Assembly (NCBI GenBank): GCA_028565635.1
Contig: JAOXYB010032586.1
Location: 1 to 14,407 of the forward strand
Source of the DNA: Phoronis ovalis
Taxonomy: Eukaryota > Phoronida > Phoronidae
Reading direction: 5' to 3'
Length of the DNA: 14,407 bases
Shown: positions 1-7,315 of the stretch, one piece after another
Layout of the letters: each line of letters starts with the position of its first letter
How positions within the stretch are numbered: the stretch's first letter is position 1
The notes under the pieces: model-generated
What the model was told of the DNA's origin: nothing
The model's database searches: none
The model's input: only the letters and a program-made list of their open reading frames with translations
Position numbers and translations under genes: made by a program

Positions 1-1281
1 CTTAGAAGTGAACATTATTTCCGAAAAATAAAACTAATTTGGAAACCTGTCACAAATGTGCTCTGTATCCGCCCCTGTTGTCATATCAGTGTCATATACA
101 TTACAAAACCACTCTACCGTGTGTGCCTTGAGGTTGATTTTAATATTTAGTTACTAAACAAAAATGTCTTCTATCATTACGTTATTGTAAGTTCACCTTA
201 TTGCAAATGCATATATACCTTAGTTATGTTATGTAAGAACCAATGAAGCCTCCAGAATGTGCAAGAATATATTTACGCAGATAGACAAATAAACTGATGG
301 CACAAATCCTCTAATTCATAGTAATGCAGCTGAGATACATTTTTCAAATGTTTTTGTCACCATACACGCAACCTCATACAAGTGAAAACGATCACAGATA
401 ATTAAAACTTGTTACGCTTAATTGACGCTTTAGTGTTTTTTTCAGAAATAACGTTTGTGGCAAAAAAGATTGGCATCGATCGTAGTGAACTATTGATGAT
501 TAATTTGTTGCGTAATTTCATACTGTGTTGGATACTCCATATACCTCGGCCTGCACGAACCGATTAGGTTTTGGTTTTTATATTGGGATACGGTTCCTGG
601 CTTACAACACTGTATGAAAACCTGCACGTCAGATTTTTTAAGAATTTTGGCCTAAACGATTGCGAAGAACATGTTTTAAGTTGTTAATGACACGGATACT
701 GTGTAAAAATATAGAAAGATACATAATTTCCTGTGATTCTCCGCATTTTTCTGATGTTTTTAGAGTTTACACCGCACATCACAAAAATGTGTAATTCTAT
801 ATTTCCAATGATGTAAATTTTTACTGTGATTCAGCAAGATTCAACTCGGTCATACACACGATACTCTGTAAACAGGTGTTTATGCGAAATAAAAAAAATT
901 GACAAAATTCTCTGTCTTAATGTTTTGCTTGCATTTAGTTCTGTCGGGTTTTGATCAAGTCCAAACATAAGACTTGCTATTAATTAAATAGTAACATCAC
1001 AAAAAGTAGAAGGTAGATGCTGTATAAAACTTAATGTGACAATCCTGGATGACAGTCAAGTATTTTGGTTCAAGCATAGTACTTGTCTTAAATATATATT
1101 TCTAATTATTAGTATTTTATGAATATGTACAGCAATGAATATTTCTGTCATTTGTAATAGTATATTATTATTGGTGACAAAACGTTGTTGTGATTCAGTT
1201 ATAAAGCATAGTGAGATTTTTTTTAACATTATCATTTATTTATTAATCTGTTGTCACTATAAGTATATCAAGAATAAATAC
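1..1281. other. AT-rich non-coding DNA, no gene recognised
   Basis: No open frame of convincing length or composition is visible on either strand, and I see no RNA gene. It contains scattered poly-A and poly-T runs and one back-to-back pair of forkhead-type sites (868-883). It lies more than 3 kb upstream of the BMP2/4 promoter candidate, so it may be distal intergenic DNA or part of a neighbouring gene's intron. The sequence does not decide between these. Confidence 0.5.
868..883. promoter_or_regulatory. Back-to-back forkhead-type sites
   Basis: GTAAACA (868-874) is followed after two bases by TGTTTAT (877-883), giving a perfect inverted TAAACA-gg-TGTTTA. Each half fits the forkhead (FOX) core RTAAAYA. 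Such short motifs arise by chance in AT-rich DNA, so the regulatory reading is only a suggestion. Confidence 0.2.
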
Positions 1282-1306
1282 CTGATGAAGGCCGAAAGGC
1301 CGAAAC
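1282..1306 (+). other. Hammerhead-ribozyme-like core motif, probably a repeat remnant
   Basis: The order CTGATGA (1282-1288), one extra A, GGCC-GAAA-GGCC (1290-1301) and GAAAC (1302-1306) matches the conserved core of a hammerhead ribozyme: CUGAUGA, a helix II closed by a GNRA loop, then GAAA. Two things argue against activity. There is an extra A between the CUGAUGA box and helix II, and the flanks (AATAAATAC on the left, CATCTAATT on the right) do not pair to make helix I. Helix III could be only two pairs before the GTA at 1314-1316. Hammerheads occur in Penelope-like retroelements and retrozymes of animals, so this may be the end of a decayed element. It may equally be a conserved repeat motif that only resembles the ribozyme. 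Confidence 0.35.
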
Positions 1307-1429
1307 GTTGAAAGTACATCTAATTTCCTAAAATATCCAATTTTTAGTGATTTTATTATTTATATATTAAATAGAGATAACATAAATTATATTAAGTACA
1401 TTGCGGTGTGTGTTTGTAGACTTAGAATT

Positions 1430-1490
1430 CCAGTTTAGAAAACTGGCTTAATTATTTAAGCCATGTATTTCCGCGGTACTTAATTTGCGG
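1430..1490. repeat. Run of small perfect hairpins
   Basis: CCAGTTT-aga-AAACTGG (1430-1446) is a perfect 7-bp inverted repeat with a 3-base loop. GGCTTAA-ttat-TTAAGCC (1445-1462) is a second perfect 7-bp inverted repeat that shares two G bases with the first. A weaker CCGC...GCGG pair follows at 1471-1490. They lie about 125 bp after the hammerhead-like core, so all may belong to one degraded mobile element. No open frame or terminal repeat confirms that. Confidence 0.4.
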
Positions 1491-2658
1491 ACTTCTCAAA
1501 ACATAAAAGTATTTTATATGGACTGTGAGTAGTTCAAGGTCGGTGGCAAAGAGCAAATTGTAATGGAAAAAATCAAAGAGAAAACAAGGAAGCGTTTGGC
1601 GAGACTATCTCCGGACTACCTAGAACAGTGGTTGTATATGCGGTTTTTTACTGGAATCAACATCATTACATATTGTCTTGTCAATATTTGTGAGGTTTGC
1701 TTGTAATGAGTTTGAGGTGGTCCAGCTCGGTCTAGCTGTGGTGTTGCTGAGTTCTATCTTTAGACGTGGTGTGTGCACATTTCTCGATTAATCATTGAGC
1801 AGTCTGTTATGCTCATTACACGGCTTATTGCCAGTGACCCCTCCTTGCGAGTACAATCCAGGGAATGATTGGCAACATTAGAAGTTTATTTGTTAGTTGA
1901 TGTATGGCTTTCTTACCAAAACAGTTTACCTATTATATCGTCATTAGAGTGCATCTGTGTTGTGTGATATATCCCTGCCACACACACAAATAGGGCACGT
2001 GGCTACCCCACTTAGAAACTGAGCTCTCCGGATGTGAAAATGATATGAAAAGTGACAGTTTCTTGGATAGATCACTGGGTACTTTAAAAAAAACTTCTTA
2101 TCTGAGTAATCTACAAGACTGTATAAATCATAGCATTTCCGTAAGAAATATTGTGGCGGAAATTGTACATTTGTTGTTTGCTCATCATAGTATAGTTTAA
2201 TTACATTGTTTTTGTTTCAAACAATGACCAATTTTCTACGCAATGACCAGAACATTTAAAAAAAGGAAATATTCTTTTGCGTCATATAATAATATGTAAT
2301 GTATATTTTATCATTTACAAAAGGAAGTCATACCAGATTATCAAATAGTTTAAAACATTAATTAATATACATTAACACCTTGTTTATTGATATACTGTAG
2401 CTTCTGCTTTAGTGTAGAATTAGATGGTGGTTTATATTAGGGTTGATGCCAAAGCTTGTACGTGTAGGCGCTCGTTACAATTTTTTTGGAACTATATGTA
2501 AATTTATGAAAGAATTCTGAAATTTAGAATATGTGTATAAAATAAAATTTTAAAATATAATTACATGTTTTTATATTTTTTTACTTCAGTACTAAAACAT
2601 ATGAAATGTTAGGTCTTGGAACAGAACAACATAAGGACTGCCTAGCGCCTACCCATTT
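1491..2658. other. Non-coding stretch, no gene recognised
   Basis: A 47-codon open frame at 1563-1706 (+) begins with a lysine/arginine-rich segment and ends in a hydrophobic one, but resembles nothing I know and is short enough to occur by chance. Positions 1730-1990 are somewhat richer in G and C, with a vague resemblance to tRNA-derived repeat boxes that I could not make convincing. The rest is AT-rich with no recognisable feature. Confidence 0.4.
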
Positions 2659-2664
2659 TTTATT
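2659..2664 (-). terminator. Polyadenylation signal AATAAA (minus strand)
   Basis: TTTATT on the plus strand reads AATAAA on the minus strand. It starts 14 bases after the stop codon of the candidate minus-strand exon at 2679-2871. The hexamer is common in AT-rich DNA, so its weight comes only from its position after that open frame. Confidence 0.25.
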
Positions 2665-2678
2665 CGTCTAAATTGTTT

Positions 2679-2871
2679 TTATGGACTCCATTCCTTGAAC
2701 ACTCGCCACTCCAGTTCGTCTAGCACGGACAGTTTACACATGTCACTCACCTTCTTTATAAAATTACCTGGCAAAATTGGAAGGTGAGCTTTCAACGAAC
2801 TTGACAAAGTTCCAGTCATAAATTGTCTATGCCAAACGAAATGGTGGCCGGCCAGTTTTAACGAATTGGGT
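2679..2871 (-). CDS. Possible terminal exon of an unrecognised minus-strand gene
   Basis: On the minus strand a plausible acceptor (TTTTATACAG, ending at 2872) is followed by an open frame of 63 residues, entered after one base, running to TAA at 2681-2679. Read alone, an ATG at 2819 gives 46 residues. The peptide looks protein-like: it has a hydrophobic stretch around HLPILPGNF, then an amphipathic acidic/basic end with KLSVLDELEWRVFKEW, and its last 20 or so codons favour G or C in third positions although the surroundings are AT-rich. A polyadenylation signal follows 14 bases after the stop. I do not recognise the family. No matching upstream exon is obvious between 2875 and 5000, and stops appear just before the acceptor. 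It may be a retrocopy fragment, an exon of a gene starting further right, or chance. Confidence 0.22.
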
Positions 2872-3411
2872 CTGTATAAAACGATTTAGATAAATGAAAA
2901 ACGTTGGATGTGATAATGATAATCGGTCGATGTTAGGCAGTCCTAGACGTTTTAAAAATGGAACTACTCCCATCTAGTGTTCCCCGTAGCCAAGTTCCTT
3001 TCTTAACTAGCAGGAAGTACTATAATAAATAACAAAGCTGTTTTAGGTGTTTGTCCTTGTGTTCCTTGACGAAGTTGGAAGCTTGCTATACGTGCTGTTG
3101 TTATCAGACTTTTGCTCCATTTAATTCGTCGATTAGAGTTTGTCAATTTAATCACATCACTTTGACAATCAGTGCACTAATAGCGTCAGCTGACCCAGCC
3201 ATATTCAATGCAAATACTATTCTTCATTTGATTATAAAAATTGGCTGCGTACAATGCTTTGATACAACATGTCAAACTTCGTTCACATTTGCACCGATTT
3301 CAATCAGAAGCTTTCATTTATTAAACTAGCCATCAGATAAACGGTTTAAAGTACGTCAAAGGAAAAGGATTATAGTCAATCGAATGTAACAAATGATCAG
3401 TATAAAACAAG
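2872..3411. other. Non-coding stretch, no gene recognised
   Basis: A 92-codon plus-strand open frame at 3051-3329 is present, but its composition (rich in Cys, Thr, Ile and Phe, no motif) and lack of any family resemblance suggest chance. AATAAA-like and TTAA words are frequent, as expected from the base composition. Nothing else is supported. Confidence 0.4.
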
Positions 3412-3764
3412 TAATTAAGATTGTGTTAATTAACAAAAGAGACTAATTAATAACACTAATTAGAATCAATAGAATGTAACATAACAGGTATTTCTTTTTA
3501 AAGATAACTTGATTTAACCTAATTAGTGGTTAATTATGTTTTTAATTTGTCCCGAGGCATTATTCAATATTTTCAAACTAACAATTAGATAATTACGTGT
3601 TGTTTAATTGATGTTAATTAGTTTAATTGGTCTTAATTAGCATTATTCAAGACGTTTCTTTTACAATAAAATAGGGGTTAATTAAGAGTATTGTTGCTCG
3701 AGGCAAACTATAGCCCCGCAGAAAATAGGCATAATTGGAATCTTTTGTTTTGTAATTTTAATTA
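3412..3764. promoter_or_regulatory. Dense cluster of homeodomain-type TAATTA sites, candidate enhancer
   Basis: The palindromic homeodomain core TAATTA starts at 3412, 3427, 3444, 3457, 3520, 3531, 3590, 3615, 3634, 3679 and 3759: eleven copies in 353 bp. Related TAATTG or TAATTT cores start at 3543, 3605, 3624, 3732 and 3753, and CAATTA at 3583. With each base at roughly a third A and a third T, about half a copy of TAATTA would be expected here, so the excess is about twenty-fold. Two further copies lie at 3968 and 4191. The cluster is about 0.85-1.2 kb upstream of the proposed BMP2/4 start site. Many homeodomain classes bind this core, so an enhancer for BMP2/4 is a reasonable inference. 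An AT-rich repeat that happens to contain the word is the main alternative. Confidence 0.45.
3603..3640 (+). repeat. 19-bp tandem duplication of a paired homeodomain site
   Basis: TTTAATTGATGTTAATTAG (3603-3621) is followed at once by TTTAATTGGTCTTAATTAG (3622-3640). The 19-bp units differ at two positions. Each unit holds one TAATTG and one TAATTA core, so the duplication doubles a composite site inside the larger cluster. Confidence 0.8.
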
Positions 3765-4516
3765 ATTTGGTCTCAGTTTATTAAAGTCTTTGATTTTTGT
3801 CGGTTAGGTTCATTAGCCAACGATTTCAGATTTTTATTGTCACTTTTAATTTTATTTAACCGATAGACAGTTCACAGGTGTTCGTATGTGACCTGGAGAA
3901 CTATACTATTCTAATCAAGTTAACAGTGTCCATTACATATAGTCATCAAAGAAACTGGGCATGGAACTAATTAAACCCAACCGCTTTCACTCATTTACAG
4001 GAATTTTAGATTTTAGGAAAGGAAATATATGGAAATCTGCAACTTTTTTCTATTGTTCAATTAAAGTGTCACGTTTCTGGTCCTGTTCGAACTTTAATTA
4101 TCTCTGTTTTATTATTTTGCACCATTGATTTTTGGGCGTTATATTATTTGCTGTTAATTCAGGTTATTCATAAGCATTTGTTGAGTTTGTTAATTAGTTT
4201 GTAAACAAATATATTTGGTCGATAACTAATATAGCAGTGGATCATTATGTCTGTGATTGACATATTTTATAACTTCCTCTGGTAGCCACTTGTTTGTCAA
4301 AATTATTCATTTGTTCTTTGTAGTTGCTGTGTTTACAACTATAATGAACAAAGACAGTTAAAATTTTCCTAAGAAATTTAATAAGTGAGTGGGAAATCTG
4401 CGCAGAAATAAAACTTGTGTAAACGCTGTCGGTTGTACGAATTTTGTGAGTCAAGAATGTGAATCACATCACCAGATGGCGATGCTTCTCGGATAGGTGG
4501 AGTTAACGCGAATTAG
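3765..4516. other. Upstream flank of BMP2/4, non-coding
   Basis: No gene is recognised. Single TAATTA cores occur at 3968 and 4191. A 69-codon minus-strand open frame (4245-4454) has no recognisable motif. The part nearest the proposed promoter (4465-4515) is less AT-rich and contains an E-box CAGATG at 4473-4478. This is presumably promoter-proximal regulatory DNA, but only position supports that. Confidence 0.4.
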
Positions 4517-4607
4517 CCAATGGAAGTTAAGCTTCATACAATAGACAGGCGATGTATTGAGTTGTAGGTTGTGTATATATATTGACGGGACCAGAATAAA
4601 CTGTCAG
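4517..4607 (+). promoter_or_regulatory. Candidate core promoter of BMP2/4 (CCAAT, TATA, initiator)
   Basis: A CCAAT box (4517-4521), a TATA box (TATATATAT, 4574-4582) and an initiator-like TCA (4604-4606) lie in the right order and spacing: the TATA box begins 32 bases and the CCAAT box about 86-89 bases before the proposed start A at 4606. This places transcription initiation about 530 bases before the BMP2/4 ATG. TATA-like words are frequent in this AT-rich DNA; the combined spacing is the argument. Confidence 0.35.
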
Positions 4608-4694
4608 AATAAAACTTCGATCATGTGGATATATGCAAGGATTATACAAATGTCGGATTTCTCCTCACAGCTTAGACAAGAGATTTAACTTTAG
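4606..4694 (+). other. Possible non-coding first exon of BMP2/4 with a short uORF
   Basis: From the proposed start at 4606, the first good splice donor is AG|GTAGGT at 4694/4695. Joined to the acceptor at 5129 this gives an 89-base non-coding exon and a 435-base intron. Vertebrate BMP2 and BMP4 also have a non-coding first exon and an ATG just after the next acceptor. The exon contains a complete upstream reading frame of 21 codons (ATG 4623, TAA 4686-4688), which would be expected to reduce translation of the main frame. The boundaries are inferred from consensus sequence only. Confidence 0.3.
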
Positions 4695-4764
4695 GTAGGT
4701 CTTACCAACATTTAAGGTGATTATAACACTAATCCGTCGCAGCAGGATTGCAAACTGACAATAA

Positions 4765-4790
4765 AACAGTTCAATTTTAAGTGAACTGTT
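4765..4790. repeat. Perfect 9-bp inverted repeat
   Basis: AACAGTTCA (4765-4773) and TGAACTGTT (4782-4790) are exact reverse complements separated by 8 bases. The hairpin lies inside the proposed first intron of BMP2/4, or in its 5' leader if that intron is not used. No function is evident. Confidence 0.7.
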
Positions 4791-5129
4791 AACTTGTCAC
4801 AACGAGCCGGAAAATGTTTCCTTTATTTTTTGTTAAGTTTTTAATGAACAAAATAAAACTGAATTTGCAATATATTTTTAATTCTCATTGGAATTGTCAG
4901 CCATTTTTAACTGTTTCTTAAATTCGCACGCAATCTTTGTATCCTTAGGGTTAATAATTAACTGTCATTATGCTCTTGATGTTTATATTTTCGCCTCACC
5001 TTCTAATGCAGGTGCGCCTTCAAATTGTGTGAAAAGCACAGCGTGCATGTTCCCTGGCATGTTATTTAAACTGATTGTCGTCATGTCTGAAGAGCAAACA
5101 AGTTTCATTAAAATATTTGTTGATTTCAG

Positions 5130-5432
5130 GGTCCACCATGTTAATGCCAGCGTACTTGTTAATATGTACGGTGTCTTGGGTATGGGCACAGGATTTATTG
5201 CCCCAGCAAAGTCATGAACATCTGAATTCGGACGCCGTTCAAATCCTTGAGAAAAGTTTACTTTCAATGTTTGGACTTAATTCACGACCACGTCCAAGGC
5301 AGAATATACATATCCCACAATATATGTTGGAGTTATACAATACACAGCTGCAAGAGACAGACAGTACCAACGTCAAAAGACGTTCAACGTCAACGGCAAA
5401 TACCGTCCGTAGTTTCCATTCCATGCCACACG
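5130..5432 (+). other. BMP2/4: BMP2/4 first coding exon
   Basis: Acceptor TTGATTTCAG ends at 5129 and donor CACACG|GTAAGC follows 5432. The exon encodes residues 1-98 and the first base of Asp99: signal peptide and N-terminal prodomain. The same frame is open upstream to an ATG at 5075, but that lies before the acceptor and would bury the signal peptide, so 5138 is preferred. A second in-frame ATG at 5144 is two codons later. The exon ends just after the conserved NTVRSFH motif, which is also where the coding intron of vertebrate BMP2/BMP4 lies. Confidence 0.9.
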
Positions 5433-7015
5433 GTAAGCATGTAAATACTGCCACTGTAGCCAGCGTTTTATGTTTTATTGTATTATACGCAATTGAATAA
5501 ATTCAGAATTTTATCATTTGGATATCTGTTTTATCTATAACAACTTTGCTGTATAATTACCACTACTTTGCATTTATTAATTTTCCAGAATTTTCAAATT
5601 GTACAAAGTTTATCAAAAAAATCCAGTGCTGTATTGATAGCAAAAGTTAGAAATTTTCAAATAATACGCGGGGAAATTTCCCGTGAACTTTTATATGTGT
5701 AACATCACAATGTTGCCAACAGATTGTAGAAACAATCCGAAAATAGTATTTGTTAGTCAGTAAATCCGGGAGTAAATTCAGGAGCAGTTGTTCGCAGTTT
5801 TGGGTGTCAGATATTAAATTGAAACATCATAAAGGAATTAGCGCCCAGGAATTATTGTTATCACCTACTTTACGTTGTTACCAGTATTTTTGCAATTCAA
5901 TTCCCACTAATCATTATTACTATTGACAGAAACCTTGTCGTTACTTTTAGTCTCACCTGGAATCTTGCTTAGCCTACTGTCGACGCTGTTGTCATTCTCA
6001 TCGCATTGTGTTGAATATGATTTTTTTTATTTATAAGCATGCTTTATGTCACCTGACATCTTTTCTATGTCATCATAACTGTCATAACTATGTCATCACC
6101 TCATTTACCCTCAATGAGTTCATTATTTCCCATGTGACATGCAGTTTGCATATTTTTTATTCGTATTTTTGTTTAAAATATTGTAATCGTTTTTACCTTT
6201 TTTATCTTTTAGACAGCAGTCATGTGATTTTTAATATATCTACAATCCCAGACCATGAGAAGATCACAAGCGTAGAGCTCCGCGTCCATAGAAAACAACT
6301 CCCGGTTACAAATGGACACAGAAAATATCGACTTAATGTATATGATGTCATCAGACCAGAAAGTCACGTCAAAGAATCCATCACTAGACTCGTTGATACA
6401 AGGATAGTAGATGTCAGTAAATCAGACTGGATATCGGTGGATGTATTACCAGCAGTTGAACGATGGAGGACATTTCCATATCGAACGCACGCATTGCACA
6501 TGGAGTTAACTACTTTAAATGGAACCTATGATAATAATATTACAAAATCTCATTTACGGCTAAAACGGTCTACAGATGATGATCAAATGTGGACAACACA
6601 TCAACCATTATTAGTTACATATACCGATGACGGTAGAGCCCCAAGGACACGTAGAAACACAAAAAGGAAGGGCCGAAGTCATAGACGAAAAAATCATAAA
6701 GATCAATGTCGACGGCACCCGCTTTATGTTGATTTTAGTGATGTAGGTTGGAATGATTGGATTGTAGCGCCTCCTGGCTATCATGCTTATTATTGCCATG
6801 GTGATTGCCCATTTCCTCTCGCGGACCATCTTAACTCTACTAATCATGCAATAGTACAAACTTTAGTTAATTCAGTAAATCCCAGCGCAGTACCAAAAGC
6901 TTGTTGTGTACCAACAGAACTCAGCCCAATATCCATGTTATATTTAGATGAATATGAAAAAGTTGTCTTAAAAAATTATCAAGATATGGTTGTACAGGGC
7001 TGTGGCTGTCGATAA
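5138..7015 (+). CDS. BMP2/4: BMP2/4 (decapentaplegic) preproprotein, join(5138..5432,6213..7015)
   Basis: A secreted TGF-beta-superfamily morphogen that acts as a disulfide-linked dimer on type I/II serine-threonine kinase receptors and Smads; in bilaterians it patterns the dorsoventral axis and, in molluscs, the shell field. The two exons join in phase 1 (G|AC) into 365 residues. Visible parts: hydrophobic signal peptide at about 1-18 (ending VWA|Q), prodomain with the conserved NTVRSFH segment (88-94), furin-type sites RLKR (214-217) and RTRR (243-246), a very basic linker (247-261), and a knot domain from Cys264 to Arg365 with all seven cysteines, [11 protein letters not shown], the N-glycosylation site NST and the GCGCR end. 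The start at 5138 has a strong CACCATG context eight bases after a splice acceptor. At 365 residues it is slightly shorter than human BMP2 (396), through a shorter prodomain. The mature-domain match makes BMP2/4 far more likely than BMP5-8 or other relatives. Confidence 0.97.
5433..6212 (+). other. BMP2/4: BMP2/4 coding intron, phase 1, 780 bases
   Basis: It begins GTAAGC and ends in a pyrimidine-rich tract, TTTTATCTTTTAG. The frame of the second exon stays open back into the intron as far as 6008, but that part is low-complexity, rich in Phe, Tyr and His, and has no counterpart in BMP proteins, so it is read-through. No nested gene or RNA is evident. Confidence 0.88.
6213..7015 (+). other. 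BMP2/4: BMP2/4 second coding exon
   Basis: It encodes the last two bases of Asp99 to Arg365 and the TAA stop (7013-7015): the rest of the prodomain, the cleavage region and the whole seven-cysteine mature domain. N-glycosylation sequons in the prodomain include NIS near residue 106 and NGT and NIT near 201-209. Housing the entire mature ligand in the last exon is the usual BMP2/4 arrangement. Confidence 0.95.
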
Positions 7016-7082
7016 TAGATGCTGGATGGAGCTTTATAATATTATTTATATAGTGCAATATACCGGGGAGTCACGACCAAGG

Positions 7083-7119
7083 CCCCGTATCAATAAAGTA
7101 TAAACTAGTCGGTACGGGG
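7083..7119 (+). repeat. Hairpin enclosing the proximal AATAAA
   Basis: CCCCGTA (7083-7089) and TACGGGG (7113-7119) are exact reverse complements with a 23-base loop that contains AATAAA (7092-7097). In RNA the stem would present the proximal polyadenylation signal in a loop, which could affect which signal is used. Confidence 0.55.
7092..7097 (+). terminator. Proximal polyadenylation signal AATAAA
   Basis: Lies 77 bases after the BMP2/4 stop codon. No clear GU-rich downstream element follows at once; the GC-rich island does instead. It may be a weak alternative to the distal site. Confidence 0.3.
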
Positions 7120-7289
7120 TCAGCCAGCTGCCAGGGATGACCACGGTCTGTTACAGGCCAGCCAAAACGACCAATTAACCTAGTCAGTTCCTGTCCGCAA
7201 GGGACAAGGCCGGGAAGAATGTAAATTATTGGTAAATATTTGTATAAACATAATTTATATTTAATGCTATGCAAAATTTGTAAATATGT

Positions 7290-7295
7290 AATAAA
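7290..7295 (+). terminator. Distal polyadenylation signal AATAAA, likely main site
   Basis: AATAAA lies 275 bases after the stop and is followed by a T-rich stretch and then a GT-rich stretch (TGTCTTGTATT, from about 7330), the usual layout of a strong 3' processing site. Confidence 0.6.
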
Positions 7296-7315
7296 GTCTG
7301 TACATTTTTATAATT

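Larger units (their letters stand above)
7016..7315 (+). other. BMP2/4: BMP2/4 3' UTR with AU-rich element and GC-rich island
   Basis: About 300 bases run from the stop to the distal polyadenylation signal. TTATTTATA (7042-7050) fits the nonamer AU-rich element that destabilises mRNAs, a type of control known for vertebrate BMP2. Positions 7065-7215 are noticeably richer in G and C than the flanks and hold the inverted repeat 7083-7119. The cleavage point, taken as about 7312-7315, is estimated. Confidence 0.65.

Noticed and set aside
1282-1330. Functional self-cleaving hammerhead ribozyme
   Set aside because: The core box is present, but an extra A precedes helix II, helix I strands do not pair and helix III would be two base pairs. 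No second copy is seen nearby, as a retrozyme would need.
1690-1990. tRNA-derived SINE
   Set aside because: GTCCAGCTCGG and GAGTACAATCC vaguely recall RNA polymerase III A and B boxes, but both deviate at several positions and no tRNA-like fold or tail is visible.
3051-3329. 92-codon open frame (+)
   Set aside because: No motif, unusual composition, no splice or polyadenylation context; most likely chance.
5075-5137. Upstream in-frame ATG extending BMP2/4 by 21 residues
   Set aside because: It lies before the splice acceptor at 5129, would place the signal peptide internally, and the ATG at 5138 has a better context.
4888-5267. Open frames overlapping the start of BMP2/4 in other frames, both strands
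   Set aside because: Shadows of the BMP2/4 exon and its leader; no family resemblance, and the BMP2/4 frame explains the region.
6008-6212. N-terminal extension of the second BMP2/4 exon
   Set aside because: It is open intron sequence ahead of a clear acceptor; the joined frame across 5432/6213 restores the known prodomain continuity.
7071-7274. Minus-strand open frame in the BMP2/4 3' UTR
   Set aside because: Antisense to the 3' UTR, no motif, no expression context.
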